Of a stretch of DNA of 64,000 nucleotides, positions 18,031-25,730 are shown piece by piece (within the stretch, counting starts at the first letter, position 1; every line of letters starts with the position of its first letter). The DNA is from UMGS1002 sp964570825. GTDB lineage: Bacteria; Bacillota; Clostridia; Oscillospirales; CAG-272. The translations under genes were made by a program, and so were the position numbers. The notes under the pieces are model-generated. The model was given only the letters and a program-made list of their open reading frames with translations, searched no databases and was not told the origin of the DNA. The stretch spans positions 1 to 64,000 of the forward strand of contig CAZMZJ010000003.1 in assembly GCA_964570825.1 (NCBI GenBank), read 5' to 3'.

Positions 18031-18636
18031 ATGATAACAATTATGATAACAACGAAGAGCATAAACATCAGGAAATTAGCGACTGTAGCCGTTCTTTCGG
18101 CTCTGTCGGCGATATTCATGTTTCTTGAATTTTCTGTGCCGCTTGTACCGTCTTTTCTGAAATATGATTTTTCGGACCTTCCGGCACTTATAGCCGCGTT
18201 CGGCATAGGCCCTTGGTCCGGAGTGGCGGTTGAATTTGTCAAGAATCTGATTCACCTGCCGGTTTCGCAGACATCCGGAGTGGGCGAGATAGCGAACTTT
18301 CTGATCGGTTCCTGTTTCGTGTTTCCCGCGGGACTGATATATAAATATGCGAAAAACAGGAAGGGAGCCATAATCGGCGCACTTTCCGGAGCCGTAATAA
18401 TGGCGCTTGCAAGTCTGCCGGTAAACTATTATATTACATATCCTTTTTACACGAAATTCATTCCGCTTGAAGCCATAATCGGAATGTATAAGGCAATAAA
18501 CCCGGCGGCTGACACGCTTATCAAGGCGCTGCTTATGTTCAATCTGCCGTTTACGTTTATAAAAGGAATAATAAGTGTTGTCATAACATTTTTAATATAC
18601 AAAAAAATTTCGCCGCTTATCCACGGGAAGCAGTAA
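18031..18636 (+). CDS. ribU: Riboflavin ECF transporter S component
   Basis: A 201-residue, six-helix integral membrane protein of the RibU family, the substrate-binding S component that works with the shared EcfA/A'/T module (not encoded in this window). Features include KYDFSDLPALIAAF early on, then NLIHL and GEIANFLIG, all typical of RibU, with PVNYYI near the centre. The FMN riboswitch in its leader independently supports riboflavin uptake. Two ATGs are possible (18031 and 18043); GGAAAGG at 18021-18027 is close to the first and distant from the second. Likely co-transcribed with the next gene, 38 nt downstream. Confidence 0.93.
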   Translation: MITIMITTKSINIRKLATVAVLSALSAIFMFLEFSVPLVPSFLKYDFSDLPALIAAFGIGPWSGVAVEFVKNLIHLPVSQTSGVGEIANFLIGSCFVFPAGLIYKYAKNRKGAIIGALSGAVIMALASLPVNYYITYPFYTKFIPLEAIIGMYKAINPAADTLIKALLMFNLPFTFIKGIISVVITFLIYKKISPLIHGKQ

Positions 18637-18674
18637 ACGGCTGCCCTGCGGCGGGTAAAAGGAAATAAACAATA

Positions 18675-19181
18675 ATGAAGGACGCGATAATTCACTTTTT
18701 CATCGATATAGTCGGCAGGGAATGGTGCGTATTTTTGTGTTCGATGCTGCCGATAATAGAGCTTCGCGGCGCGATACCGCTTGGAGCCGGGCTGGGACTG
18801 CCGTGGTGGCAGAATTACATCATCTCAGTAATCGGGAATATGGTGCCGGTGCCGTTTATTCTTCTTTTTATCCGCAGGCTGAACGACCTCATGCGCGTTT
18901 CAAGGATCAAGGCATTCAGGGGTATAGCAGGCTGGCTTGACCGGAAATTCGAGAAAAACCGGGGAAAGATCGAAAGATATTCTTTTTGGGGGTTGTGCCT
19001 GTTTGTGGCTATTCCCCTGCCGATGACTGGCGCATGGACCGGTTCGTTTGTGGCGGCGACAGTTCAGATGAAGTTTTGGAAATCAGTGCTGTCGGCTTTT
19101 ATCGGCGTTCTGATTGCCGGGGTGATAATGACGCTCGGCTCATACGGCGTTGTGGCGGCATTCAGCTTTTTTGCGGGATAA
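18675..19181 (+). CDS. Small multi-drug export family membrane protein (COG2426)
   Basis: A 168-residue integral membrane protein. It begins with a PIIELRGAIPLGAGLGLPWW block, the signature of the COG2426 'small multi-drug export' family, followed by NMVPVPFILLF and LFVAIPLPMTGAWTGS. The family name rests on weak functional data, so the cargo is uncertain. AAAGGAA precedes ATG 18675. It follows ribU by 38 nt with no terminator between and is therefore probably under the same FMN riboswitch, which hints at a link with flavin or precursor handling, or at mere read-through. Confidence 0.8.
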   Translation: MKDAIIHFFIDIVGREWCVFLCSMLPIIELRGAIPLGAGLGLPWWQNYIISVIGNMVPVPFILLFIRRLNDLMRVSRIKAFRGIAGWLDRKFEKNRGKIERYSFWGLCLFVAIPLPMTGAWTGSFVAATVQMKFWKSVLSAFIGVLIAGVIMTLGSYGVVAAFSFFAG

Positions 19182-19198
19182 AAGTCATAAAAAGGCTG

Positions 19199-19227
19199 TT
19201 GCAAAAAATTGCGGCAAGTGATATAAT
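19199..19227 (+). promoter_or_regulatory. Promoter of the metK leader
   Basis: TTGCAA (19199-19204), 17-bp spacer, TATAAT (19222-19227), about 28 bp before the SAM riboswitch. Confidence 0.75.
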
Positions 19228-19254
19228 AAAATAAAATAAAACCGAATACGATAA

Positions 19255-19376
19255 TTCTTATCGAGAGTGACGGAGGGACAGGCCCATTGATGTCACAGCA
19301 ACCTACCCGCGGCAAGGTGCTAAATCCTGACAGATGAGAGGGTTTTGGCTCCGTCTCGTCGGAGCCTTGTTTTTTG
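19255..19376 (+). ncRNA. SAM-I riboswitch (S box) with terminator
   Basis: The conserved S-box segments are present: CTTATC-GAGAG, GGAGGGACAGGCCC, CAGCAACC, AAGGTGCTAAATCC and the closing GATGAG that pairs with CTTATC (19257-19262 with 19333-19338). An intrinsic terminator follows: GGCTCCG (19347-19353), 6-nt loop, CGGAGCC (19360-19366) and a T-run. High S-adenosylmethionine should stop transcription before metK. Confidence 0.95.
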
Positions 19377-19401
19377 AAAAAATTCAAAAAGGAAAAATAA
19401 A

Positions 19402-20583
19402 ATGAAGAAAATGCTTTTCACATCGGAATCGGTGACCGAAGGACATCCCGATAAAATCTGCGATAAGATATCAGACGCCGTGCTCGACGAGATACTCCGT
19501 CAGGACAGGCTTGCGCGCGTTGCCTGCGAGACCTTCTGCACCACCGGCATGGTAGCGCTGATGGGGGAGATAACCACGTCCGCGTATGTCGATTTTCAGA
19601 CGGTAGTGCGCGAAACGGTACGCTCGATCGGTTACGACCGCGCGAAATACGGTTTTGACTGCGACAGCTGCGCGGTCATCAGCTCGATACACGAGCAGTC
19701 GCCGGACATAGCGCTCGGGGTGGACCGCTCGTATGAGGCAAAAGCGGGGGAGACGGATGACGGCTTTGACACCGGCGCAGGAGATCAGGGAATGATGTTC
19801 GGCTTTGCCTGCGACGAAACGCCCGAGCTTATGCCGCTGCCCATATCGCTCGCCCACAGACTCGCGAAGCGTCTGACCGAGGTGCGCAAAACCGGCATAT
19901 TGCACTATCTTCGTCCGGACGGGAAGACGCAGGTTACCGTTGAATACCGCGACGGGATTCCCGCAAGAGTGGACACAATAGTAGTTTCGTCCCAGCACAG
20001 TCCGGACGTGCAGACATCCCAGATTAGGAACGACATCATAGAGAACGTAATCAAGGCGGTAATTCCGGAAAAATTCATTGACGGTGATACAAAAATATAT
20101 GTAAACCCGACGGGGCGCTTTGTAATCGGCGGTCCGGCCGGTGACACAGGCCTTACGGGGCGCAAAATAATAGTCGACACATACGGCGGATATTCGCGCC
20201 ACGGGGGCGGTGCGTTTTCGGGCAAGGATCCGACTAAGGTTGACCGTTCGGCGTCATATGCCGCCCGTTACGCTGCTAAAAACATTGTCGCGGCGGGGCT
20301 GGCTAAGAAATGCGAGGTACAGATTGCCTATGCTATCGGAGTTGCAAGGCCGGTGTCGGTAATGGTGGAGACCTTTGGAACCGGCGTTGTTCCGGAGGAA
20401 GCGATTTCGTCGTCGCTGCTCCGGCATTTTGACCTGAGGCCGGCGGCGATCATATCACGCTTTGATTTGCGCAGGCCGATATACAGCCCGCTTGCGGCGT
20501 ACGGTCATATGGGGCGCGAGGATCTCGGGGCCCCGTGGGAAAGGAAAGACCTTGCCGGGTCGCTTAAAGAGATTCTGAGCTGA
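19402..20583 (+). CDS. metK: S-adenosylmethionine synthetase
   Basis: Methionine adenosyltransferase, 393 residues, makes S-adenosylmethionine from methionine and ATP in the cytoplasm. The N-terminal TSESVTEGHPDKICDKISD, the GAGDQGMMFG signature, and GGAFSGKDPTKVDRSA with its P-loop-like lysine are intact, as is the usual length. Controlled by the SAM-I riboswitch directly upstream, giving feedback control by the product. ATG 19402 gives the standard N-terminus; a second ATG three codons later (19411) would also fit. No linked methionine genes nearby. Certain. Confidence 0.98.
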   Translation: MKKMLFTSESVTEGHPDKICDKISDAVLDEILRQDRLARVACETFCTTGMVALMGEITTSAYVDFQTVVRETVRSIGYDRAKYGFDCDSCAVISSIHEQSPDIALGVDRSYEAKAGETDDGFDTGAGDQGMMFGFACDETPELMPLPISLAHRLAKRLTEVRKTGILHYLRPDGKTQVTVEYRDGIPARVDTIVVSSQHSPDVQTSQIRNDIIENVIKAVIPEKFIDGDTKIYVNPTGRFVIGGPAGDTGLTGRKIIVDTYGGYSRHGGGAFSGKDPTKVDRSASYAARYAAKNIVAAGLAKKCEVQIAYAIGVARPVSVMVETFGTGVVPEEAISSSLLRHFDLRPAAIISRFDLRRPIYSPLAAYGHMGREDLGAPWERKDLAGSLKEILS

Positions 20584-20658
20584 CTTGGAAGCTTTCAAAG
20601 AGCCGCGGCAAGGGCTGATGCAAACGCCGCCGGACAGTAGCTGTAAAAACGCATCCTG

Positions 20659-20700
20659 CCTCCCATAATACGCCGCGCCGGCATATTATGTTATGGGAGG
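20659..20700 (+). promoter_or_regulatory. Leader hairpin covering the SD of the next gene
   Basis: CCTCCCATAA (20659-20668) is perfectly complementary to TTATGGGAGG (20691-20700), whose GGGAGG is the ribosome-binding site of the gene starting at 20710. Inside, CATAATA (20664-20670) can instead pair with TATTATG (20684-20690), nested around GCCG/CGGC. The two pairings share bases, so an SD-closed and an SD-open form are possible. The preceding 60 nt are also G/C-rich and structured. Not a riboswitch class I recognise. Confidence 0.6.
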
Positions 20701-20709
20701 TACATAGGT

Positions 20710-21042
20710 ATGGATATCGGTCTGTTTTGGAGCATAACGGTAGCTGTTTTTGCAGTGTTCGGAGTATGCAGTCTAATCAAGCTTACGGCGGAAGCGTTCA
20801 TCATGCCGGAAAAATATGCGCTTGCGGTCATGTTCGACGAGAAGACCGATCCTGAGGAATTGGGGCTCCTTGTCAACCGTGCGCGCGCCGCGTGGTACCG
20901 GAAAGGCGCTGGCAAAACCATTGTTCTGATTTATGGCGGGGCAAGGATGCCGGACGAGGTCGAGCTGGCTATGCGTGAGGGCGGCATACCGCTTTACCGG
21001 GTGTCGGCATATTCGAAAGCGGAAGACGGAAGCGAAGAATAA
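20710..21042 (+). CDS. Small single-pass membrane protein, unknown
   Basis: A 110-residue protein not recognised as a named family. Residues 4-26 form one membrane helix (LFWSITVAVFAVFGVCSLI), leaving an apparently cytoplasmic domain of about 80 residues with a beta-alpha pattern (KYALAVMFDE, KTIVLIYGG, GIPLYRVSA). The domain looks complete and codon use matches neighbours, so this is probably a real gene. GGGAGG lies 9 nt before ATG 20710 but is sequestered in a hairpin. It is 57 nt before recD2 and could be co-transcribed with it. Confidence 0.7.
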   Translation: MDIGLFWSITVAVFAVFGVCSLIKLTAEAFIMPEKYALAVMFDEKTDPEELGLLVNRARAAWYRKGAGKTIVLIYGGARMPDEVELAMREGGIPLYRVSAYSKAEDGSEE

Positions 21043-21099
21043 GAGGAAAGTTAAAGCAGGGGCAGAATTTAAGGAATAGATACGACGGGAGAGTACTTA

Positions 21100-23364
21100 A
21101 TGCCAGAGAAGGAAGGCGGCGTCAGCGGCTCAGGCATTCCGGAGGGAGCGGACGAAGGCGGTGTTATACGCCTCGGCGGAGTCGTTGAAAATGTAATATA
21201 TTCAAACGAAGAAAACGGGTATGCCGTATGCGGGCTTGAATGTGAGAACGGCGATTACGCCACCGTGACCGGGACAATGCCCTTTATATCGGAAGGGGAT
21301 GCGGTCGTGCTTTTCGGGAAGTGGACGCACAATCCGAAGTACGGCCGCCAGTTCCGGGTGGAGCAGTACGAGAGGTCGCTGCCCGCGGATACGGCGTCGA
21401 TATTGCGCTATCTTTCGTCAAGGACAATTAAAGGGATAGGGCCGAAGCTGGCGGGCCGCATAGTCGAGGCTTTTGGCGAAGACACATTCGACGTGATGGA
21501 GAATCACCCCGAATGGCTTTCGGAGCAGGTTAAAGGTCTGTCGCGCAAGGTTGCACTTGCAGCCTGCGAGGATTTCAGGGAAAAATCGGGGATGAGGTCG
21601 GCGATGCTTTTTTTCCGCGATTATTTCGGCGCGGCATTAACGGTCAGGATATACAGGCGCTGGGGCAGCGAAGCGGTGGGCATAGCGAAAAAGAACCCGT
21701 ACCTGCTGTGCGAGGAGATTGAAGGGATAGGATTCGAGCGGGCCGACATGCTGGCGGAGAAAATCGGGATCCCGCATGACTCGGCGGAGCGTGTGAAAAG
21801 CGGGATCAAGTATATCCTTGTCAGCAACGCGGCGCAGAACGGACATGTCTGCCTGCCGGAAAATAAGCTTATTCAATCGGCGGGGGAGCTGCTTAAGTGC
21901 GGCGAGGAAATCTGCCGCGGCGCGCTTAAAGAGCTTATCGAGTCGGGCAGCCTTGTTTCGGAGAGCCGCGGCGGCGCAGCATTCATATACAGCCGAGCCG
22001 CATACGATTGCGAGGAATATATAGCGAAGAAGCTTATCATGCTGGACAGGCTCTGTCCGTCTGTTGACATCGGGAACATATACAGGTTCATTGAAAAAGA
22101 GGAGAAAACGAACGGCATAGAATATGCCGATATGCAGAAAAAGGCGATAATCGGCGCGCTTCAAAGCGGAGTGTTCATTCTGACCGGCGGGCCCGGGACC
22201 GGAAAAACGACGATAGTGAAAGCGCTGATAGACATATTTTTCAGCATGGACCTCAAAGTTGCGCTTGCCGCCCCCACCGGACGCGCCGCAAAACGCATGT
22301 CTGAGGCGACGAGCATGGAGGCGAGGACGATTCACCGTATGCTTGAAATGGAGTACGGCGAGGGCGACAGCGCCGGATTCAGGCGCAACGAGCACGACCT
22401 TCTTGAGGAAGACGTGATAATCATCGACGAAGCGTCGATGCTCGACAGCTGGCTTGCCGCGGCGCTGCTCAAGGCGATCAAGCCGGGAGCGCGGCTGCTT
22501 CTCATCGGGGACGCCGACCAGCTTCCCCCGGTGGGGGCCGGCAACGTGCTGCGGGACGTCATCGACTCAGGAAAATTTGCCACGATAAGGCTGAATGAGA
22601 TATTCCGACAGGCATGCAGGAGCCTGATTGTCACGAACGCCCACGCGATAAATTCGGGCAGGATGCCCGACCTGTCGGTCAGGGACAACGACTTTTTCTT
22701 CATTCCGCGGAGCACCGACGCGGAAATAGCAGCCACTGTAGTCGATCTATATAAGACTCGGCTGCCGCGCAGCTACGGAGCCGACACAGTGAACGGCATT
22801 CAGGTCATAAGCCCGTCGAGGCGCGGGGAAGCCGGGACAGAGAATCTGAACGTAATGCTGCAGAAAGCGCTCAATCCCGCGTCGGAGGGTAGGGACGAGT
22901 ATGTATTCCGCGGGAAGGTATTCCGCGTGGGCGACAGAGTCATGCAGATCCGGAACAACTACGAGCTTGAATGGGAGCGCGGCGGGAGCTGCGGGACAGG
23001 GGTGTTCAACGGAGATATAGGAGTTGTGAAGGCAATAAACAAACCCGGCTCTTGCATGGAGATAGAGTTTGACGACAGGCATACGGTTTATGATTTTTCG
23101 CTGCTTGAGGATATTGAGCACGCATGGGCGGTAACGGTGCATAAAAGTCAGGGCAGCGAGTATCCGATAGTGATATTGCCGGCGTTCGGAGCGCCGGCCA
23201 TGCTGCTGACGCGCAACCTGCTTTACACCGCCGTCACCCGCGCCCAGAAGATGGTCATAATAGTCGGCAGGGAGGACATCGTCGCCGCGATGGTGGCAAA
23301 CAACCGCATGGCGCTGCGATACACGGGGCTTGCTGAAAAAATCGAGAAAGAATATAATGGATGA
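21100..23364 (+). CDS. recD2: RecD2-type DNA helicase
   Basis: A 754-residue 5'-3' superfamily 1B helicase of the RecD2 (RecD-like/TraA) family found without RecBC. The N-terminal OB-like region carries EENGYAVCGLE, followed by helix-hairpin-helix repeats (GIGPKLAGRIVEAFGED). Walker A is GGPGTGKTT (363-371), Walker B/DEAD-like IIDEASMLD, motif III GDADQLPPVG, and the C-terminal motif VHKSQGSEYP plus LYTAVTRAQK. Family length is about 740, so complete. Start ATG 21100 with GGGAGA upstream. It probably acts in replication-associated repair. Its end overlaps a long reading of comF. Confidence 0.95.
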   Translation: MPEKEGGVSGSGIPEGADEGGVIRLGGVVENVIYSNEENGYAVCGLECENGDYATVTGTMPFISEGDAVVLFGKWTHNPKYGRQFRVEQYERSLPADTASILRYLSSRTIKGIGPKLAGRIVEAFGEDTFDVMENHPEWLSEQVKGLSRKVALAACEDFREKSGMRSAMLFFRDYFGAALTVRIYRRWGSEAVGIAKKNPYLLCEEIEGIGFERADMLAEKIGIPHDSAERVKSGIKYILVSNAAQNGHVCLPENKLIQSAGELLKCGEEICRGALKELIESGSLVSESRGGAAFIYSRAAYDCEEYIAKKLIMLDRLCPSVDIGNIYRFIEKEEKTNGIEYADMQKKAIIGALQSGVFILTGGPGTGKTTIVKALIDIFFSMDLKVALAAPTGRAAKRMSEATSMEARTIHRMLEMEYGEGDSAGFRRNEHDLLEEDVIIIDEASMLDSWLAAALLKAIKPGARLLLIGDADQLPPVGAGNVLRDVIDSGKFATIRLNEIFRQACRSLIVTNAHAINSGRMPDLSVRDNDFFFIPRSTDAEIAATVVDLYKTRLPRSYGADTVNGIQVISPSRRGEAGTENLNVMLQKALNPASEGRDEYVFRGKVFRVGDRVMQIRNNYELEWERGGSCGTGVFNGDIGVVKAINKPGSCMEIEFDDRHTVYDFSLLEDIEHAWAVTVHKSQGSEYPIVILPAFGAPAMLLTRNLLYTAVTRAQKMVIIVGREDIVAAMVANNRMALRYTGLAEKIEKEYNG

Positions 23365-23428
23365 GGGCGGTGAGGCGCAGCCTGATTTTATGCGCCGGCG
23401 CCGTAAAAATTGTAAGCGGGGTAAAAAA

Positions 23429-24223
23429 ATGAGAATTGCCGGAAGACTGATATTTCCTCCTCGCTGCGCCTCCTGCCGGGAGCTGCTGCCGTTTGACGCG
23501 GAAGGCGGCGGGAGCGTGCTCTGTCCCGACTGCCGGAGCGAGTGGGAGCTTGAGAAGCTGGCGGCATGTCCTATATGCGGCAAGTCGATGATTGACTGCC
23601 GCTGCATGCCGGAGATGATAAGCGAGTCCGGCTGCGCTTGTCTTGTGAAGCTTGTGTCATACGATCCGGCGCGAGCCGGCGGCGCCGTCAACAGTATAAT
23701 AAACAATCTAAAAAGGATAAGGGACAGGGATTATTTTGATTTTTTCGCGTCGCAGCTTATGATGCCTGTGAGGAAAATCCTTGAGGATTTTGAGCTTGAT
23801 CCGTGCGATGTCGTGATTACCTTTTGTCCGCGCAGGCGCAGCGTAAGGCGCGGCATAGGATTTGACCAGTCGGAGGAACTCGCTCGCCGCATGGCGGAGC
23901 TTGGCGGAGCTGAGTTCAAGACGCTGATCGGGCGCAGGCCGTTTCATTTTGTTCTCGAGCAGAAGCGGCTGAATGCCGCCGGACGCCGTGAGAACGCAAG
24001 GCGCTCCATGAGCATTGTGGGTGACGGAAGGGAAGCCGCGGGCAGATATGTTATTTTAATAGACGATATAGTTACCACCGGCGCCACAATCTCGGTTTGC
24101 GCGGATCTTCTGCGCAAAGCCGGGGCGCAGCTTGTGTTTGCAGCGTGCCTTGCGACGGCGTCGGGAAGCGGGAAGCGGGAAGCGGGAAGCGGGAAGCGGG
24201 AAGCGGGAAGCGGGAAGCGGGAA
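23429..24223 (+). CDS. comF: ComF family phosphoribosyltransferase-like protein, 3' end unresolved
   Basis: A ComF-type protein linked to DNA uptake in competent bacteria. N-terminal zinc-ribbon cysteines (PPRCASC, CPDC, CPIC and CRC) precede a PRTase domain with CPRRRSVRRGIGFDQSEELA and the PRPP loop VILIDDIVTTGATI. The normal ComF C-terminus is reached near CLATAS, and there the reading runs into a 7-bp tandem repeat and a 100-N gap, so the real stop is unknown. All three frames are open through the repeat, giving three possible tails (stops at 24401, 24411 or 24442 if the gap length is right). I start at ATG 23429, the usual ComF start; an upstream ATG at 23330 overlaps recD2. Confidence 0.85.
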
Positions 24224-24379
24224 NNNNNNNNNNNNNNNNNNNNNNNNNNNNNNNNNNNNNNNNNNNNNNNNNNNNNNNNNNNNNNNNNNNNNNNNNNNNN
24301 NNNNNNNNNNNNNNNNNNNNNNNGGGAAGCGGGAAGCGGGAAGCGGGAAGCGGGAAGCGGGAAGCGGGAAGCGGGAAGG
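24163..24379. repeat. (GGGAAGC)n tandem array with assembly gap
   Basis: Heptanucleotide GGGAAGC repeats perfectly from 24163 to the gap (about 8.7 copies) and from 24324 to 24379 (seven copies plus a variant GGGAAGG). The 100 N at 24224-24323 are the conventional filler for a gap of unknown size, so true copy number is not known. In protein the array reads as a 7-residue Gly-Ser-Gly-Lys-Arg-Glu-Ala repeat on the plus strand. Seven is not a multiple of three, so each gain or loss of a unit changes the downstream frame. Confidence 0.97.
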
Positions 24380-24495
24380 GAACGGGGAATTTTCCGTATA
24401 AGTCAATGTAAAAAAAGAGCCGGTTGCATTCGTGCGGAATAATGAATAAAATCCTTAAAATTATTTTAAAATCCTGTACAGAGCAGAAAATTCGA

Positions 24496-24524
24496 TTGCT
24501 TTTTACAGGGTTTTATTGTATAAT
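24496..24524 (+). promoter_or_regulatory. Promoter of the MreB-like gene
   Basis: TATAAT (24519-24524) with a weak TTGCTT (24496-24501) at 17-bp spacing, 70 bp before the start codon. Confidence 0.55.
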
Positions 24525-24593
24525 TGATACAGTGGGATTTTGTCCGTTTTTAAGGGAAAGGCAAAAATTTAAGGAAAGGCAAGCACGGTACCG

Positions 24594-25646
24594 ATGATTG
24601 AAAAGGTCAGGGAACTATTGAAAAGGTTCAGCAGCAAGGATATCGGAATTGATCTTGGAACCTCGACTGTGCTTGTTTATGTTGAAGACAAAGGCATTGT
24701 TATCAACGAGCCTTCTGTCGTTGCCATAGACACCGCGGCGGATAAAATCATAAAAGTCGGGCGTGCCGCGCAGGATATGGTTGGAAGGACCCCGGACCAC
24801 ATAAAGACGGTGAGGCCGCTGAAAAACGGCGTGGTCGCGCAGTACGAGGTCACGCTGCGTATGCTGCAGTATTTCATACGCAAGGCATGCGGAGATATGT
24901 TTTTCAGGCCTCGCGTGATGATCTGCATTCCGGGCAGCGTTTCGGACGTTGAGAAGCGCGCGGTGATGGACGCGGCGCTCGAAGCGGGAGCGCGGACAGT
25001 CAGGCTTATCGAGGAGCCGCTTGCGGCTGCAGTCGGCGCGGGGATAAACATAAACGCTCCCGAGGGGCATCTTATCGTCGACATAGGGGGAGGAGCCACC
25101 GATATTGCCGTAGTATCGCTCGGTGGCATAGTTGTATCCGAGTCGATCCGTGTGGCGGGCGACCAGTTTGACGAAGCGATAGTCGAACACGTGAGGAAAA
25201 AATATCAGGTTCATATTGGGGAACGCACGGCCGAGCAGATAAAGATCCGCATAGGCGCGGTATATGAGCATAAGAATGAAAAGCTGATGAAAGTCCGGGG
25301 CAGATGCCTTAAGGAAGGGCTGCCCAAGGAGATAACGATAAGCTCGCGGGAAATGCTTGAAGCGATGATGGAACCGATATCCGATATTGTTGAAGCGATA
25401 TGCCGCGTGGTGGAGCGCACGCCGCCGGAGCTGGTTCCGGACATACTAAACAACGGGATTACAATGACCGGGGGCGGGAGCCTGCTTGCCGGACTTGACC
25501 TTCTGATAACAGACATAACTGGGATTAAGGCTCATGTGGCGAAGGATCCGGTGTCCTGCGTAGCCATAGGGACGGGGAAATCGCTGTCGAAACTTGCTTA
25601 CGGGCAGAGTTATGAACGCGAGGAGGAGAAGCTGCCGCTCGCGTGA
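24594..25646 (+). CDS. Rod shape-determining protein, MreB/Mbl family
   Basis: A 350-residue bacterial actin that guides peptidoglycan synthesis along the cell wall. The nucleotide-binding motifs of the actin fold are visible: phosphate-1 DIGIDLGTST, phosphate-2 HLIVDIGGGATDIAV, and the adenosine motif ITMTGGGSLLAGL. IEEPLAAAVGAG is a further MreB signature. The protein is of normal length. mreC and mreD are not adjacent, which suits an Mbl/MreBH-type paralogue rather than the mreBCD copy, but sequence alone does not settle which. Own promoter; pepD follows 84 nt later. Confidence 0.9.
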   Translation: MIEKVRELLKRFSSKDIGIDLGTSTVLVYVEDKGIVINEPSVVAIDTAADKIIKVGRAAQDMVGRTPDHIKTVRPLKNGVVAQYEVTLRMLQYFIRKACGDMFFRPRVMICIPGSVSDVEKRAVMDAALEAGARTVRLIEEPLAAAVGAGININAPEGHLIVDIGGGATDIAVVSLGGIVVSESIRVAGDQFDEAIVEHVRKKYQVHIGERTAEQIKIRIGAVYEHKNEKLMKVRGRCLKEGLPKEITISSREMLEAMMEPISDIVEAICRVVERTPPELVPDILNNGITMTGGGSLLAGLDLLITDITGIKAHVAKDPVSCVAIGTGKSLSKLAYGQSYEREEEKLPLA

Positions 25647-25730
25647 CTGGGACTGTCACCGTGACGGGTACGATGATGGCGGAAAAGCCGCATAGAGTCT
25701 ATACATAAAAAACGGAGGCAAACTAACCTG

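Noticed and set aside
20584..20658. Known riboswitch (c-di-GMP or other) in the leader after metK
   Set aside because: Some short strings resemble GEMM elements, but the order and spacing do not fit any consensus I know.
24163..24379. CRISPR array
   Set aside because: The repeat is a 7-bp unit in direct tandem with no spacers and no cas genes nearby.
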